Shown: positions 23,159 to 35,483, counted from the stretch's first letter. The stretch: 64,000 bases of DNA from Ottelia alismoides (GCA_037367405.1 JAZKJV010009620.1:671001-735000); one strand, 5' to 3'. Translations and numbers: made by a program. The notes: generated by a model from the sequence alone, not told the origin.

Positions 23159-23360
23159 TGAGATTTTGAAGAAAATGCCTCAGGTGCGACCGACCATGGT
23201 CTTCGCTCAACTTCACGACAATGACGGAGCTTAAGCTTGAAGCCCAAGTTGTGGACTGCTCAACACTTGTTCTTGGAGTGTTCTTCCTCAAGCTTTTGAA
23301 GCTTGAATTTGAGGTACAAATTTAGCCCCCCTCTTGCTGCCATTTGTAGATTCGCTACCA

Positions 23361-23368
23361 CTTATATC
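23361..23368 (-). promoter_or_regulatory. TATA box of LTR fragment G
   Basis: Minus-strand GATATAAG; position relative to the candidate intron matches A and B. Confidence 0.45.
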
Positions 23369-23400
23369 CCAGGTCTTAAATCAAGTCTTTGTTTTGGGGT

Positions 23401-25175
23401 TTTTGATGTTAAAATTGGGATTTGGAGGCTTTAAAGTGGACGTTTTTTGTGGTGTCCAGATCTGATTATTGTTCTTCAAATCCAAGTTATGCATATATTT
23501 TGGGATTTTTCTTGAGCCCATTTGGTAGAATTACTTATTGATTAATATTCCATTAAGTTGGCCTTCAATCCATGGGTTTGGACACGAAATTGCATGTGAT
23601 TAGGAATTTTTAGAGAGGCTATACATGGACAGTTTTTCTAAAATGTTCAGATTGTTGTTGCTGAATGTTGGCCAATAATTTTCATGATTTGAGGATCTTC
23701 TTTGAGTTTACTTGGGTAAATTTGCTTACTGATTATATCTCCATTAAGTTGTCCTATGATTCTTGTCTTTTAATTTGGAATTTGAGGTGATTTGGAAATG
23801 ATTTGGCTGCTGTGATTTGGAAATGATTTGACTGTTGTCATATACAAGTGACTGAATGTGTTCAGATCTATCCTTGCACTTTAAATTAGAGTTTTATGAT
23901 GAATTTGGGGAGTTTCTTCATGTCTCCTTGAGTGTAATTACCTGTTGATAGATACTCCTTCATGTTAACCATCAATCCATGGGTTTAGTTTCGAAATAGG
24001 ATGAGTTTTAGGAGTTTATGAATGTTGTTATTATGATTGCCACTGAATGTCCAGATTTGATATGGTTGCATTATGGCTAAGGAGAGGGATGATTTTGGAA
24101 ATATTCTTAGACACCCCTTTGGTGGATTTGATTTTGGATATATGGTGGATTATCCATGAAATCCATGTATTTGGATTGGTTTTGGTGGTGATTTTGAGAC
24201 CAATTTGGTTGTTGTCCATGGACCTTGATGTGGCCGAATTTCACTGTTGAATGCATGTTCTAATCAAATTTTTAGGCATCCTTTAATAGGTGTTAAAAAC
24301 ACCAAGCCCCATGTTCTCCTTATATTGAAATGGGAAATCAATTTATGATTTAATCCCATAAAGGAGAGGGATTAAGAGAGGATGAATTGATGATTTTGGC
24401 TATTGATGCACTGTTATATGGTACTGTGCACCTTTGCAAGTCATTGTTGAGCATTGATGAAATTGATTGGATATTGACCACTGATTTGATGATTTTTAAG
24501 CATGGATTTTTAGTGGATTTTGTGGTCTTGAAAGCTATAACTTTACTTGAGTAATTAGGAGAACTTCGATGCTTTGAATTGCCTTATGTTTGCGGCCATA
24601 TGCTTGCTATACACATAGATTTATGAGTAGAATAGATGCATGATTGGAGCATGTGATGCCCTCTAAAGGACCCTATAAATGTTAGACTTTAAAGTCAATT
24701 GAATGCTTAGATGGTGTCTTTGAAGCCATGAAGTTGGGTGTGAACTTAAAAGGATTAGATGCCTTGAACTACTATGATGTGTACATGCACATTGCCACTG
24801 TTTTGATATGACAAACTTCGAAAGGGTAAACCCTATTAGTAACCATTTTTTAGCGTGTCTTAGGATAATTTTTACTTATAAAGGTGGGCTTGAAACACAT
24901 ATTATGAGTTATGAGATTGGGGATGAACTTAATGATACATATGTGGTTATCATACATGAAAATAAAACTATATGAACTTGCCATGTAGTAAGTCTTCCTC
25001 TAATAGGTAGCCAGATCTTTGTGGTTGTTTGTGAATCTTTTGGGACGTAGGAAAGAAATATGTTTCCCGATAAGATAACCAAGATCATAAGATAGATATT
25101 CTTCATTGGGAGCCGAGAGAGACTATCATAGCAGGTCTATATCCCTGACCTTGGATTAGCTGAGGTTCTTATAGA
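23401..25175. other. Unassigned AT-rich sequence, probably LTR of element H
   Basis: No open frame or domain. It is continuous with 35489 across the J insertion, so it belongs to the element whose LTR ends at 37309. Three degenerate repeats (near 23511, 23701 and 23926; spacing about 190-225 bp) share a GATTAATATTCCATTAAGTT-like core, a CAATCCATGGGTTT word and a TGTYCAGAT end. The 5' end of the LTR could not be located, and part of this stretch may instead be U3 of fragment G. Confidence 0.4.
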
Positions 25176-25180
25176 ACAAG
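25176..25180. repeat. Target-site duplication of copia element J (left)
   Basis: ACAAG directly before the 5' LTR; identical to 35484-35488. Confidence 0.95.
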
Positions 25181-26220
25181 TGTTGGACATGCGAGCCCAC
25201 TGCGAGCCATTATGCAATAAATGTTATTGCAATTCACTCCTTAATCTAAAATAAAGAGTACATGATTTTCATAATAGGTCCCTTTGTACAATTAGGGTTA
25301 TGTACCATGGCCATCTTAATGATCATACAACTGTTGATTCAATTATTGAATCATAGAGGCTGGTGCTTAGATGAATATCTAATGAGTTAGATTGAGAACC
25401 CATCAAGCACCGTCAAATGATTATTAAGAGATGATCTCCAGCCTGAGCAGTAGATGGCAATCTTTTCTCATTTAGGCTGATATCTGACCGACCTCTTGAT
25501 GCAGGTCCTCTGCATAGGAATAGAGATTCGGAGGTGTCAGATGAGTTAGGTCAAAGAGTTGACTTAACGAGATCGACATAACCAAAGTCCTATATCATAT
25601 ACTGTCATGATATAGGCATGCATCCTCTGACCAGAGACAGATGTGTTACTATATGTCTGAGTATGTACATTTGGCAGACCAATAGGTTGATGACCTAATC
25701 AAGGTCTATACACCGGCGCGCTGGCATACATATAAGGGCATATGAGTAATACGATCTCTCAAAGGGATCATACAGGTTCATTTACTGAACCGGAAGACAT
25801 GAGCTCACTCATAAGATATTGGGAAGAATCAAATTCCATGCGCATGGTCGTCTCGCTTTGGAAGCTTGACTGAATTTGTAGGTTTCATATATACTTTTGG
25901 AAAGTATATGATCAAGACCTAGGTATGATATATGCTTTTGGAAAGTACATGATCGATACTGACTTCCAATGATCAAATGAGAAACTTACCGATAGAACCC
26001 AGAAGTAGACAGTGTAAAGTTGATCTAATACTTCGGGCTTATTCTGAGTCTTCCAGTATGTGGGATGTACATGTATTGGGAATGCCTGAGGGTGATGTGA
26101 TCATAAACGGTTGTATAACCATGATGCTTCCATTCCTAGGAAGTGATGAAACGGGTCTGGATTTTAGTGACTCCTCTCAGTAGAGAAGTAATCTGATCTT
26201 AGTCCAAATGTTGGACATTA

Positions 26221-26889
26221 ATCTGAATGTGATTCAGATACAATGAGAAGATTAGATTTGCGGTCTTGATTTCATCAAGCATCTATGGGAGGCCCGAGAT
26301 CTGGATTTGAGATGTGATCTCAATATCCATGTCACTATACGTGGAACAATACAATCGCCCTATCCTTATCTCCAAGTATTCGCAGAGAAAGCGCATTATC
26401 CTTGAAAGAGTTCATGGATAATTCTATTGTTGATATATGTATCCGAGCATTCAGAAAATGGATAATTAAATGTGATTTAATTATCATGAATAATATGAAT
26501 TTGATTCATATTATAAGGAGAGTTATCTTAGATAATTAAATGTGATTTGATTATCAAAGATGTAAATAATGTGAATGTGATTCATATTATTTGAGCACAT
26601 GATAATAAGTTATCCAATATACATAAATGTGATTTAATTATTATGGATAAGAATAATGTGGATAGTAATATCCAATTATTCATAATATATTATAAATGTG
26701 ATTTATAATGTATTAGAGAGAGAGAGAGCTAATTATAATTTATATGTGTTGATTAATTATTATGTGTATTGGATACACATTGTGTAATTAATTGACAATG
26801 TAAATTATATGTTGTTTTGGGTTGTGAATATGATTCACAATTTTTCAATGGCAAGATTGCAATGTCTACAAAATAATTGTGAATTATTT
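26221..26889. repeat. Series of palindromes with a 3-nt GTG-type spacer
   Basis: Arms and spacers: 26221-26239 (8-bp arms, GTG), 26307-26323 (7, GTG), 26461-26485 (11, GTG), 26490-26514 (11, TTG), 26531-26555 (10 of 11, GTG), 26565-26591 (11 of 12, GTG), 26689-26709 (9, GTG), 26822-26840 (8, ATG), 26871-26889 (8, GTG). Arms differ from site to site, while the core AATGTGATT recurs. The 3' LTR carries the matching set, with one extra perfect copy at 34581-34603 that is damaged in the 5' LTR. Confidence 0.9.
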
Positions 26890-27241
26890 TTGTAGAATAA
26901 TTTTCAACAAAAGTTGTTGCAAATAATGGAGATTGCATAAGAGATAAAATAGCCACCTTCCTAATGGAGGAGGGTGGACGGCCATCACTCCCATTAGGAA
27001 AGGGAGGCCGTCCCCCCTCTCCACATGGAAGGAGCCTTTTCTCTCTTCCATTATCTCCATGTGTTGATGATTTAATTTTGTGATTAAATTGTGTTGATTT
27101 ATCAACATAAATTTAATTTAAATTAAATTTATTGTTGTTGGTTTTACCAACACAAATCTTAGCCATTAAAAGAAACACAATCAATGAGAGCCATTGGATT
27201 TGTGTTGTCTCATGGATTGAGATCCATGGATCCCAAAACCC

Positions 27242-27248
27242 TATAAAA
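27242..27248 (+). promoter_or_regulatory. TATA box of J 5' LTR
   Basis: TATAAAA in CCCTATAAAAGG; transcription is expected about 30 bp on, just before the CT tract. The 3' LTR lacks this segment. Confidence 0.75.
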
Positions 27249-27292
27249 GGTGAGGCACCCCATTGCTCTTCTTTACACATTATGCTTGAGAA

Positions 27293-27295
<3 letters not shown>

Positions 27296-27334
<39 letters not shown>
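27296..27334. repeat. CT microsatellite in J 5' LTR
   Basis: About 19 TC units, followed by TTCTCTCTAG. A pyrimidine tract in a 5' leader near the start site is common in plant promoters. Confidence 0.95.
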
Positions 27335-27342
<8 letters not shown>

Positions 27343-27850
27343 AGATGTCAGCCCTCTCTCTCCCTCTCATGGCCGTCCACCTTGGATGCCATGGAGAGGT
27401 TCTCCATCGCCACGGCATCGTCGTTATGCTGCCCGTTCTTCTGCTCGTGGATCTCTGTCTCCTTCGGTGCGCCTCGCTCGTGAAGAAGACGTCGGATCTC
27501 GTGTGTCGAGATCAGGAGATCCGCCGCTTGGATCATCAACATGGATTGCGAGAAGCACGCGGTTCATCCTCACGCTCGCAAGCGTCTCCTCCGTCGGATC
27601 GGACTTGAGACAGGAGGTCTCTTCGATTAGAGACTCGATCGCAACCACGCTTTAAGAGGTAATCCTATTAATTGTTTGTGGTTTAGACGAAACGATCCGA
27701 GAAGTGTTCTTGGATCATGTGGTTTCGTCGTATTAAAATTTTTAAATTCCGCTGCATCGAGCAACTAGTGCGACTAGTCGCTCCTCGTCGTATTCGATGC
27801 GACACTCACGCTTCCGTGATGCGCTTGAGGATCTAACCATATCCTTCAAG

Positions 27851-27862
27851 TGGTATCAGAGC
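27851..27862 (+). promoter_or_regulatory. Primer-binding site, initiator tRNA-Met type (element J)
   Basis: TGGTATCAGAGC, the standard complement of the plant initiator tRNA-Met 3' end, two bases after the LTR. Confidence 0.96.
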
Positions 27863-30829
27863 CTTAGGTCGATGGTTTCAAATATGATTCGCTAACCAAG
27901 GACGACTTGGGTTCGTTAAGGTCGCGAAAGTTTTTCTTCGCATTTGATTTCGCAGATCTATTTAGTAAATAAATTCGGCACTGTTTAAATTGTTTAAACA
28001 CGAATTTAATACTTGAATTTTGTTCCCCATTAAATAAGAAAACCATAGGATCTGAGTTTGCGTAAATCGGATTTTGTTTGCTCTAGATATGGTTGTTTTA
28101 ATGAACATGTATTCACTGTTACGGGAACTGCAAATCTTAACGTAATTAAGGAGTTAATTACTGTTTAGAGACGCCTTGAAATGCATGCAAATCACATAAG
28201 CTCTGTTGTAAATCAAGTTAGCAAACTATGGAAACTTACTTTGCTTAATTTGGATTTAAATTGATTGAGATATGCTAATTTTAGTAAGTATGGGTCACTG
28301 CTGAAATTACTTTCCTAATCAAGAACCATGTGATTGTCAATTAATGAAATTAATTGTTAATTTCGAGAAATAATTATGAAAAATATTTGAGAAATATTGG
28401 AAGATGATTATTTCCTTAATTGACTTGGCCTCAACCAATTAATTGATTAGATTTGATCTAGATCATAATTGGAAACACGATCAACAAACTCCTTGCTTGA
28501 ATAGGATTGGGAATTTGTCTAGCAAATTTCCTTATAATCAAAATTGTTTTGATTACTATATGGTATAATTTCGGTTGAAGAACCGATGATCATCTCAAGT
28601 ACAAATTAATCAATTTGGCATTATCCTTTCCCGAGGCGGATATGGTGTCTAGTCGGGGATCGCTGGGGTAGCGGGTTGCAACGTATGCGGTCCGTCCCAC
28701 TCCCGCCGGTACTGGCCATGACAGCGGGTAGGGCCGGGATAATGTCCGAGGGATTAAGTTGTATTTTACTAATTATTAAAATACGAATTAATGCGTACTT
28801 TGAGAATAATACCGTATATATTCAAGCATAAAAATCGAGTTTGATTGATTGAATTGGATTGATAATTAATTTAATATGATTGAATTGATTATGTCCAATT
28901 ATACTCTAATTTGATTAGAGTTAATAATTCCCTTGGAAGAATTAATTATATGAATGCGATTCATAGTAATTAATTAAATTTGAATAAGAGGTAGAGGATC
29001 ACATAAGTGGCATCCATGGTCTCCCGTCAAGGCGAAGGGTTTTCGTCACCATGGATTGTATATAGGAGACGCCTATACGAAGTGACAGCTCCTATATACA
29101 AGCGCATCTGGATCGGACTCTTTGCTTCTTGAAGAGTAAGGCCGTATGCGTAGTGACCCCAATATCGGATCCTCATATTATTGGGTCGATATTGGATTGC
29201 GCATAGCGAGTTCTATTCCTGTTGACGGTTGGTTCAATTGATGACGGGTCAACATCACCTTAGGGGTGGAGGGCCCGGGCATTAAAGACCGAATTGGGAA
29301 ATGCAAGTTGGACTTGCAAGGCGGAATGTGTTCCCGCTTCTCTTCATTGGAGTTGTAGTTTCTCATATTATTGGGATATAACAAAGATAAAGAGGAGATC
29401 CCAGATCTTGCTGAGATATAATGGTAAGTATATCTCTTACATTAAAAGTGATTAAGGGAATGAACTTTCAGTGTCTTTGACAAGGCAGACAACTTTGATA
29501 TAAAATTCCTAAATCAAAGTATAATATGTATATATATAAATATATACACTCATGCAAATTTCTTATTTCAGATAATCCTTCATTAAACCCACTCAATTCT
29601 ATACTCAATAATAATCAGTAAAATATCATGGATTGGACCCTTGATACAGATATTATGCTTGCAATCGGACACATAATGTATGTGGTTGCAATATGCAAGT
29701 TTCCTCATAATAATGAAGAATGATAATTAAATAGATAATGGGACTAAAACCCTAGGGTTTGTATGTCTCTATAAGTCTTGATCTCATCGAATGTACCTTG
29801 GAAGTGACATGACGATGATGATCGCAATTGTCAAATAATCCATATAAAATCAATAAAGATATTCTGGCATACATATGTGCTCTTGACATTTAATCATGAA
29901 TGACATGGTTCTCTGCATCATGTAGAATGGTAGCTCTATAAGAGATGATGTATTCAAATTGTTTGAGTACCTACCTGAACCTATGTTTTAAGAGTTTAGA
30001 TGGATGTAGATGATGAGTGTCATCACTCTACTATCTATACTCTAGTCATTCATGAAGCTTCATAATATTCATATTGTATGAACTTAAATGAAGCTTGTAT
30101 AAATGTTGAAATACTCTTATATTGAAATTTTTGATTTTAACATAAGAGATCCTTGGTCTTGAGCAATAGTTGCTTATAGACAAAGGGAGCGCAGTGGAAG
30201 CATGGGTTGGACCCAAGTAAAAGGTATAGTCAAAGAGTTGACTGTACTTCTGTGGCTTCCATATGACATCCAAAGAGTTGGATGAATGCCAATACTGCAA
30301 TAAGTTGATGTGTTGATAGTATGACTATCAAATCTATCTAGAATCCTTAGAGAAGGAATCAGATAACACATCAGAATAACCTAGATATAATCATTGAAAA
30401 TGACTTACTTATTTGATAAGGTAAAGTCTAGTAATTGTATCTCAATCTTCTAATGACACTTGCAATTGGTTGCATATGTATTAGAATATTAGAAATTTGA
30501 TCTTAAGGTTTATTGGTCATCCATGTTGAAAGTGATGCAATTGTTGCAACAAATTCCATGAGATCAATAGACTTCATATTTTCAGTGGGAGCCCTTAGTC
30601 TTAGAGAATGTCTCTATGTCCTAGATATTAGAATACACTCATTGTTTATTTCTAATTGTTGGATATAAACATGAATTCTGTAATAAATCTATCATAAAGA
30701 GTTATGATGGAGATATTTCAGATAGTAATCTAAAATCTAGTGGACTCTATTAAATTAGAAAATTAATGAATGGTTCATTAAGATTTCTAATACTGAAAAT
30801 TAAACCTTTAAAGATCAATAGGAGGATAA
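27863..30829 (+). pseudogene. Leader and unrecognisable gag region of element J
   Basis: By position this stretch should hold the leader and gag. No frame longer than about 85 codons exists on either strand and no CCHC zinc knuckle is visible, so gag is decayed beyond recognition or was deleted. A GC-rich island (28619-28744) bounded by 8-bp inverted repeats stands out from its AT-rich surroundings. Confidence 0.45.
28619..28744. other. GC-rich island bounded by inverted repeats in J
   Basis: CATTATCC (28619-28626) and GGATAATG (28737-28744) flank about 110 bp rich in G and C with several GGGGT and GCGGGT words. Function unknown; a folded RNA element is one possibility. Confidence 0.5.
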
Positions 30830-31440
30830 AGATCATTTGACAATGATCTGGCATCAAATTTTGGACATTTGTATGTTGATGAAATTAATGGACTAGTAAG
30901 ACATGAAACTTTAGATTGTCTAAAGATTCAAATCTCACATACTTGTGAATATTGTATTCAAAGTAAAAATGTCCAATATACCCTTCTTTGGGAAAGGTGT
31001 AAGATGTTAAGGTATTCAAGATCTCATACATATTGATGTATGTGAATCATCTATATCAGAATAAACATTATGGATATGTGATATCTATTAGTGATTATTT
31101 GTGATATGAGATTTCTTCTCTTCACTTAGAAAACTTAGAAATGTTCAAAGATTTCACAATTTTGGTTTAGGACCAAAGTTTGAAGGAAGATGAAATGAAT
31201 TTGATCTAACCAAGGTAGCTTGTACCTATTAGATGAATTCAAGGAATACCTTATGGAGATGTGAATATCATTCCTTTCTCAATCCTCCTGATGAACCTTA
31301 GCTCAATAGAGTTGTAGGGAGATACAATTGATCATGTATGACATGATTTGATCAATGATTAATCTTAGCATAATTATCTCTTAGTTTCCAAGGTATATAT
31401 GTAGTAGAGACTACATTATATATTTAATAAGCTTCCATGC
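30830..31440 (+). pseudogene. Decayed copia GAG-pre-integrase and integrase
   Basis: Near 30841 the translation keeps the WH...L..GH pattern of the GAG-pre-integrase domain, followed by a Cys-x-x-Cys pair near 30945. Near 31020 DLIHIDVCES corresponds to the region of the first integrase Asp. Near 31270-31350 SQSS...REIQLIMYDM matches the segment after the second Asp, followed by a LYIFNKLPC-like tail. Stops and shifts interrupt all parts. Confidence 0.7.
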
Positions 31441-31984
31441 ATGTAAGCTGGACTCTAGCACTAGAGAGTGCTACTTCATAAGGAAAATAAAGGATGGTAT
31501 TGTATACCTACTTTATGACCTTGAGATTCTTAAAGGATCTCATCTCTGAGAATGTGATTCTTAGATGATGACTCTCTTAAGAATCGAGATAAAATGAAGT
31601 GAAGGAACTCATTTAATCTTGAGAAGATAATGAGGCTCCTGAAATTGGAAACTAAAAGGACAATTAAAGATGAAACACTAATACCTCTTCAAATGAGTTT
31701 GAGGATGTATTCCATGTGAAAATGATCAGACTTCATGTGACGAAGCTCCAGAGGATCATGACATGGAAAGATGGATGTTAGCAATAAAAGTCTAATGTAG
31801 ACTTCATATACAAGTGTTGTATATGGACCCTCGAGGATCCACCTATATGGGTCCGACCCATTAAGGTGTAAATGGATCTTCAAGAGAAAGAGGGAACCTG
31901 ATGAGCACGGTTCGTAGTCATGAGCTACACACCGAAGAGAAGACATCGCTCGCGATGAGACTTGCTCTCCAGTGACCTTGCTTT

Positions 31985-32700
31985 AACCCATCAGAATATT
32001 GCTAACTATAGCTACACAACTTGACTATGACTTCTTCATGATGTGAGTCAAGATTGCATTCCTCTATGAATACCTCTCTGAGGATATTCATATGAAGTAG
32101 CCCTAAGGCTTCAAGATTGAGGAAAGCAAGATGTGCTAGCTGAAGAACTCCATCTTTGGACTCCAATAAGTTTCTTGTAGTTGGAACATAAGATTTTATG
32201 AAATTATAAATGTTGTGATTTCAGATAAAATCCTGATGAACCATGTGAAGCTTAGTGGGAGTGCCATTGTGTTCATCGTGCTAAATGTAGATATTATTCT
32301 AATCATTTAAAATGATATAAGAATAAATAATAAGTGTTTTATAATTTAGTTGTTCCATGCCTTGAGATACGATCTCAAGGATACCTCTTAGATCTTAGTT
32401 CTGAAGTTGTTCAGAAGCAAAGAGAAGAGGGTATTGGGACCGTCATGTTAGTAGTACACCTTGGACTTATTCTATTTTCTGGAAAATTCCAAGAAAGGCT
32501 TCCTTCCCTTAAGATGTGGTAGTGACCTGTCTAAAGGGATAGCACCTCAAAGAGTTAAAGAAGTGAATGCTAGAACTGCTTGCACTTGTGCATCAGTTAT
32601 GAGAAGTTGAAGTGTATGCTAGATGTGTACAAAAGCCATATGTCTGCCATGCAGTGGGAGTAGTAAACTGTTATTAATCCTACTCTGGAGATAAAACACT
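31985..32700 (+). pseudogene. Decayed copia reverse transcriptase
   Basis: In broken frames: KIAFLYEYLSEDIHM near 32047, KNSIFGL near 32140, and SGSAIVFIVLNVDIILI near 32255, where the family's YVDD active-site motif reads NVDI. Thumb-region remnants (32500-32660) include a GSDLSKGIAPQ-like stretch and a YARCVQKPYV-like stretch. The loss of the second catalytic Asp and the many stops show it is inactive. Confidence 0.75.
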
Positions 32701-32869
32701 TGGTTGCAGTAATAACAATATCTTCAAAGATGATGAAACTTAGAGATAGTGTTCTCAAAGTCTTATCTTCAAAAGTTTAAAACCTTGTAGATAGTGATCT
32801 ATAAGGATCTTAACTGTAGATACCTTAGGAGATAGAGATCTCCAGGAATGAAGGTATTCTAATAAGGAT

Positions 32870-33060
32870 TATGGGAATACTGGTTATGATAAATAAGATG
32901 TAGTGTCAAGGACACTATAACCGACAAAATTGAGTATTGGTTGCATAGGATGCAACATTCGCATTGGATGCGAGCACTATTACTAGGAGATATGCAAGTG
33001 CCGTAAAAGGACTTAGCGTAGTCTCTTGGGAACAGAGTGACTGATCAGCTTACCTAGCTA
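32870..33060 (+). pseudogene. Decayed copia RNase H tail
   Basis: Short matches to the end of copia RNase H, including the region usually coding for the LTKPL-like terminus (near 33035-33060), followed by about 80 bp to the PPT. Weak on its own; supported by position. Confidence 0.5.
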
Positions 33061-33133
33061 TTTTCTAAATAGCCTATGATTGTCACATGAGTGTGGGTTT
33101 AAATGATTAGCCCATTAATGGCTCTTTGGGCTA

Positions 33134-33142
33134 GTGGGAGAT
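33134..33142 (+). promoter_or_regulatory. Polypurine tract of element J
   Basis: GTGGGAGAT directly before TGTTGGACATG of the 3' LTR; a typical plant copia PPT. Confidence 0.88.
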
Positions 33143-35483
33143 TGTTGGACATGTGAGCCCACGACGAGCCATTATGCAATAAATGTTATTGCAATTCACT
33201 CCTTAATCTAAAATAAAGAGTACATGATTTGCATAATATGTCCCTTTGTACAATTAGGGTTATGTACCATGGCCATCTTAATGATCATACAACTATTGAT
33301 ACAATTATTGAATCATAGAGGCTGGTGCTTAGATGAATATCTAATGAGTTAGATTGAGGACTCATCAAGCACCGTCAAATGATTATTAAGAGATGATCTC
33401 CAGTCTGAGTAGTAGATGGCAATCCTTTCTCATTTAGGCTGATTTCTGACCGACCTCTTAATGCAGGTCCTCTGCATGGGAATAGAGATTCAGAGGTGTC
33501 ATATGAGTTAGGTCAAAGAGTTGACTTAACGAGATCAAGATAACCAAAGTCCTATATCATATACTGTCATGATATAGGCATGCATCCTCTGACCAGAGAC
33601 AGATGTGTTACTATATGTCTGAGTATGTACATTTGGCAGACCAATAGGTTGATGACCTAATCAAGGTCTATACACCGGCGCGCTGGTGTACATATAAGGG
33701 CATATGAGTAATACGATCTCTCAAAGGAATCATACAGGTTCATTTACTGAACCGGAAGACATGAGCTCACTCATAAGATATTGGGAAGAATCAAATTCCA
33801 TGCGCATGGTCGTCTCGCTTTGGAAGCTTAACTGAATTTGTAGGTTTGATATATACTTTTGGAAAGTATATGATCAAGACCTAGGTATGATATATGCTTT
33901 TGGAAAGTATATGATCGATACTGACTTCCAATGATCAAATGAGAAACTTACTGATAGAACCCAGAAGTAGACAGTGTAAAGTTGATCTAATACTTCGGGT
34001 TTATTCAGAGTCTTCCAGTATGCAGGATGTATATGTATTGGGAATGCCTGAGGGTGATGTGATCATAAACGGTTGTATGACCATGACGCTTCCATTCCTA
34101 GGGAGTGATGAAACGTGTTTGGATTTTAGTGACTCCTCTCAGTAGAGAAGTAATCTGATCTTAGTCCAAATGTTGGACATTAATCTGAATGTGATTTAGA
34201 TACAATGAGAAGATTAGATTTGCGGTCTTGATTTAATCAAGCATCTATGGGAGGCCCGAGATCTGGATTTGAGATGTGATCTCAATATCCATGTCACTAT
34301 ACGTGGAACAATACAATCGCCCTGTCGTTATCTCCAAGTATTCGCGGAGAAAGCGCATTATCCTTGAAAGAGTTCATGGATAATTCTATTGTTGATATAT
34401 GTATCCGAGCATTGAGAAAATGGATAATTAAATGTGATTTAATTATCATGAATAATATGAATTTGATTTATATTATAAGGAGAGTTATCTTAGAAAATTA
34501 AATGTGATTTGATTATCAAAGATGTAAATAATGTGAATGTTATTCATATTATTTGAGCACATGAGAATAAGTTATCCAATATAATTAAATGTGATTTAAT
34601 TATTATAGATAAGAATAATGTGGATAGTAATATCCAATTATTCATAATATATTATAAATGTGATTTATAATGTATTAGAGAGAGAGCTAATTATAATTTA
34701 TATGTGTTGATTAATTATTATGTGTATTGGATACAAATTGTGTAATTAACTGACAATGTAAATTATATGTTGTTTTTGGTTGTGAATATGATTCACAATT
34801 TATTCAATGGCAAGATTGCAATGTCTACAAAATAATTGTGAATTATTTTTGTAGAATAATTTGCAACAAAAGTTGTTGCAAATAATGGAGATTGCATAAG
34901 AGATAAAATAGCCACCTTCCTAATGGAGGAGGGTGGACGGCCATCACTCCCATTAGGAAAGGGAGGCCGTCCCCCCTAGACGTCAGCCCTCTCTCTCCCT
35001 CTCATGGCCGTCCACCATGGATGCCATGTAGAGGTTCTCCATCGCCGCGGCATCGTCGTTATGCTGCCCGTTCTTCTGCTCATGGATCTCCGTCTCCTTC
35101 GGTGCACCTCGCTCGTGAAGAAGACGTCGGATCTCGTGTGTCGAGATCAAGAGATCCGCCGCTTGGATCATCAACATGGATTGCGAGAAGCACGCGGTTC
35201 ATCCCCGCGCTCGCAAGCGTCTCCTCCGTCGGATCGGACTTGAGACAGGAGGTCTCTTCGATTAGAGACTCGATCGCAACCACGCTTCAAGAGGTAATCC
35301 TATTAATTGTTTGTGATTTAGACGAAACGATCTGAGAAGTTTTCTTGGATCATGTGGTTTCGTCGTATTAAAATTTTTGAATTCCGCTGCATCGAGAAAC
35401 TAGTGCGACTAGTCGCTCCTCGTCGTATTCGATGCGACGCTCACGCTTCCGTGATGCACTTGAGGATCTAACCATATCCTACA
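33143..35483 (+). repeat. 3' LTR of element J (2341 bp, internal deletion)
   Basis: Matches the 5' LTR closely but lacks 324 bp corresponding to 27019-27342, with a CT or T microhomology at the join (near 34977). The missing part includes the TATA box, start region and CT tract. Confidence 0.95.

Larger units (their letters stand above)
20772..23400 (-). mobile_element. Fragment G: minus-strand Athila-type LTR with internal duplication
   Basis: The reverse complement of 20772-21480 aligns with the U5 part of LTR E (about 61262-61440), sharing the TTGTAGAACA and GAAAAATTGCATATTTT stretches in order. Upstream on the minus strand are a GC-rich block, a candidate intron (23158 to 22902) and a TATA box (23368-23361), the usual LTR order. 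The U5 end is missing: the fragment stops at the C LTR boundary. A minus-strand frame of 195 codons (23098 to 22511) crosses the intron acceptor and has low-complexity Ser/Pro composition; I regard it as noise. The upper boundary near 23400 is approximate. Confidence 0.65.
25181..27848 (+). repeat. 5' LTR of element J (2668 bp)
   Basis: Starts TGTTGGACATGCGAG, ends ATCCTTCA. Contains a palindrome-rich segment (26221-26889), a TATA box (27242-27248), a CT microsatellite (27296-27334) and a splice-donor-like AAGAG|GTAATC at 27658/27659. The 68-codon frame at 25977 recurs in the 3' LTR and resembles nothing known. Confidence 0.95.
25181..35483 (+). mobile_element. Element J: full-length, degenerate Ty1/copia retrotransposon
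   Basis: Ten kilobases flanked by a perfect ACAAG duplication. LTRs of 2668 and 2341 bp start TGTTGGACATG and end in CA. An initiator-tRNA-Met PBS follows the 5' LTR and a GTGGGAGAT polypurine tract precedes the 3' LTR. Relics of GAG-pre-integrase, integrase, RT and RNase H occur in the copia order (integrase before RT) between about 30830 and 33060, all broken by stops and frameshifts. The insertion splits the LTR of element H. Confidence 0.95.

Noticed and set aside
25977..26183. 68-codon frame repeated in both J LTRs as a conserved small gene
   Set aside because: Its conservation follows from being in an LTR; no independent evidence of coding.
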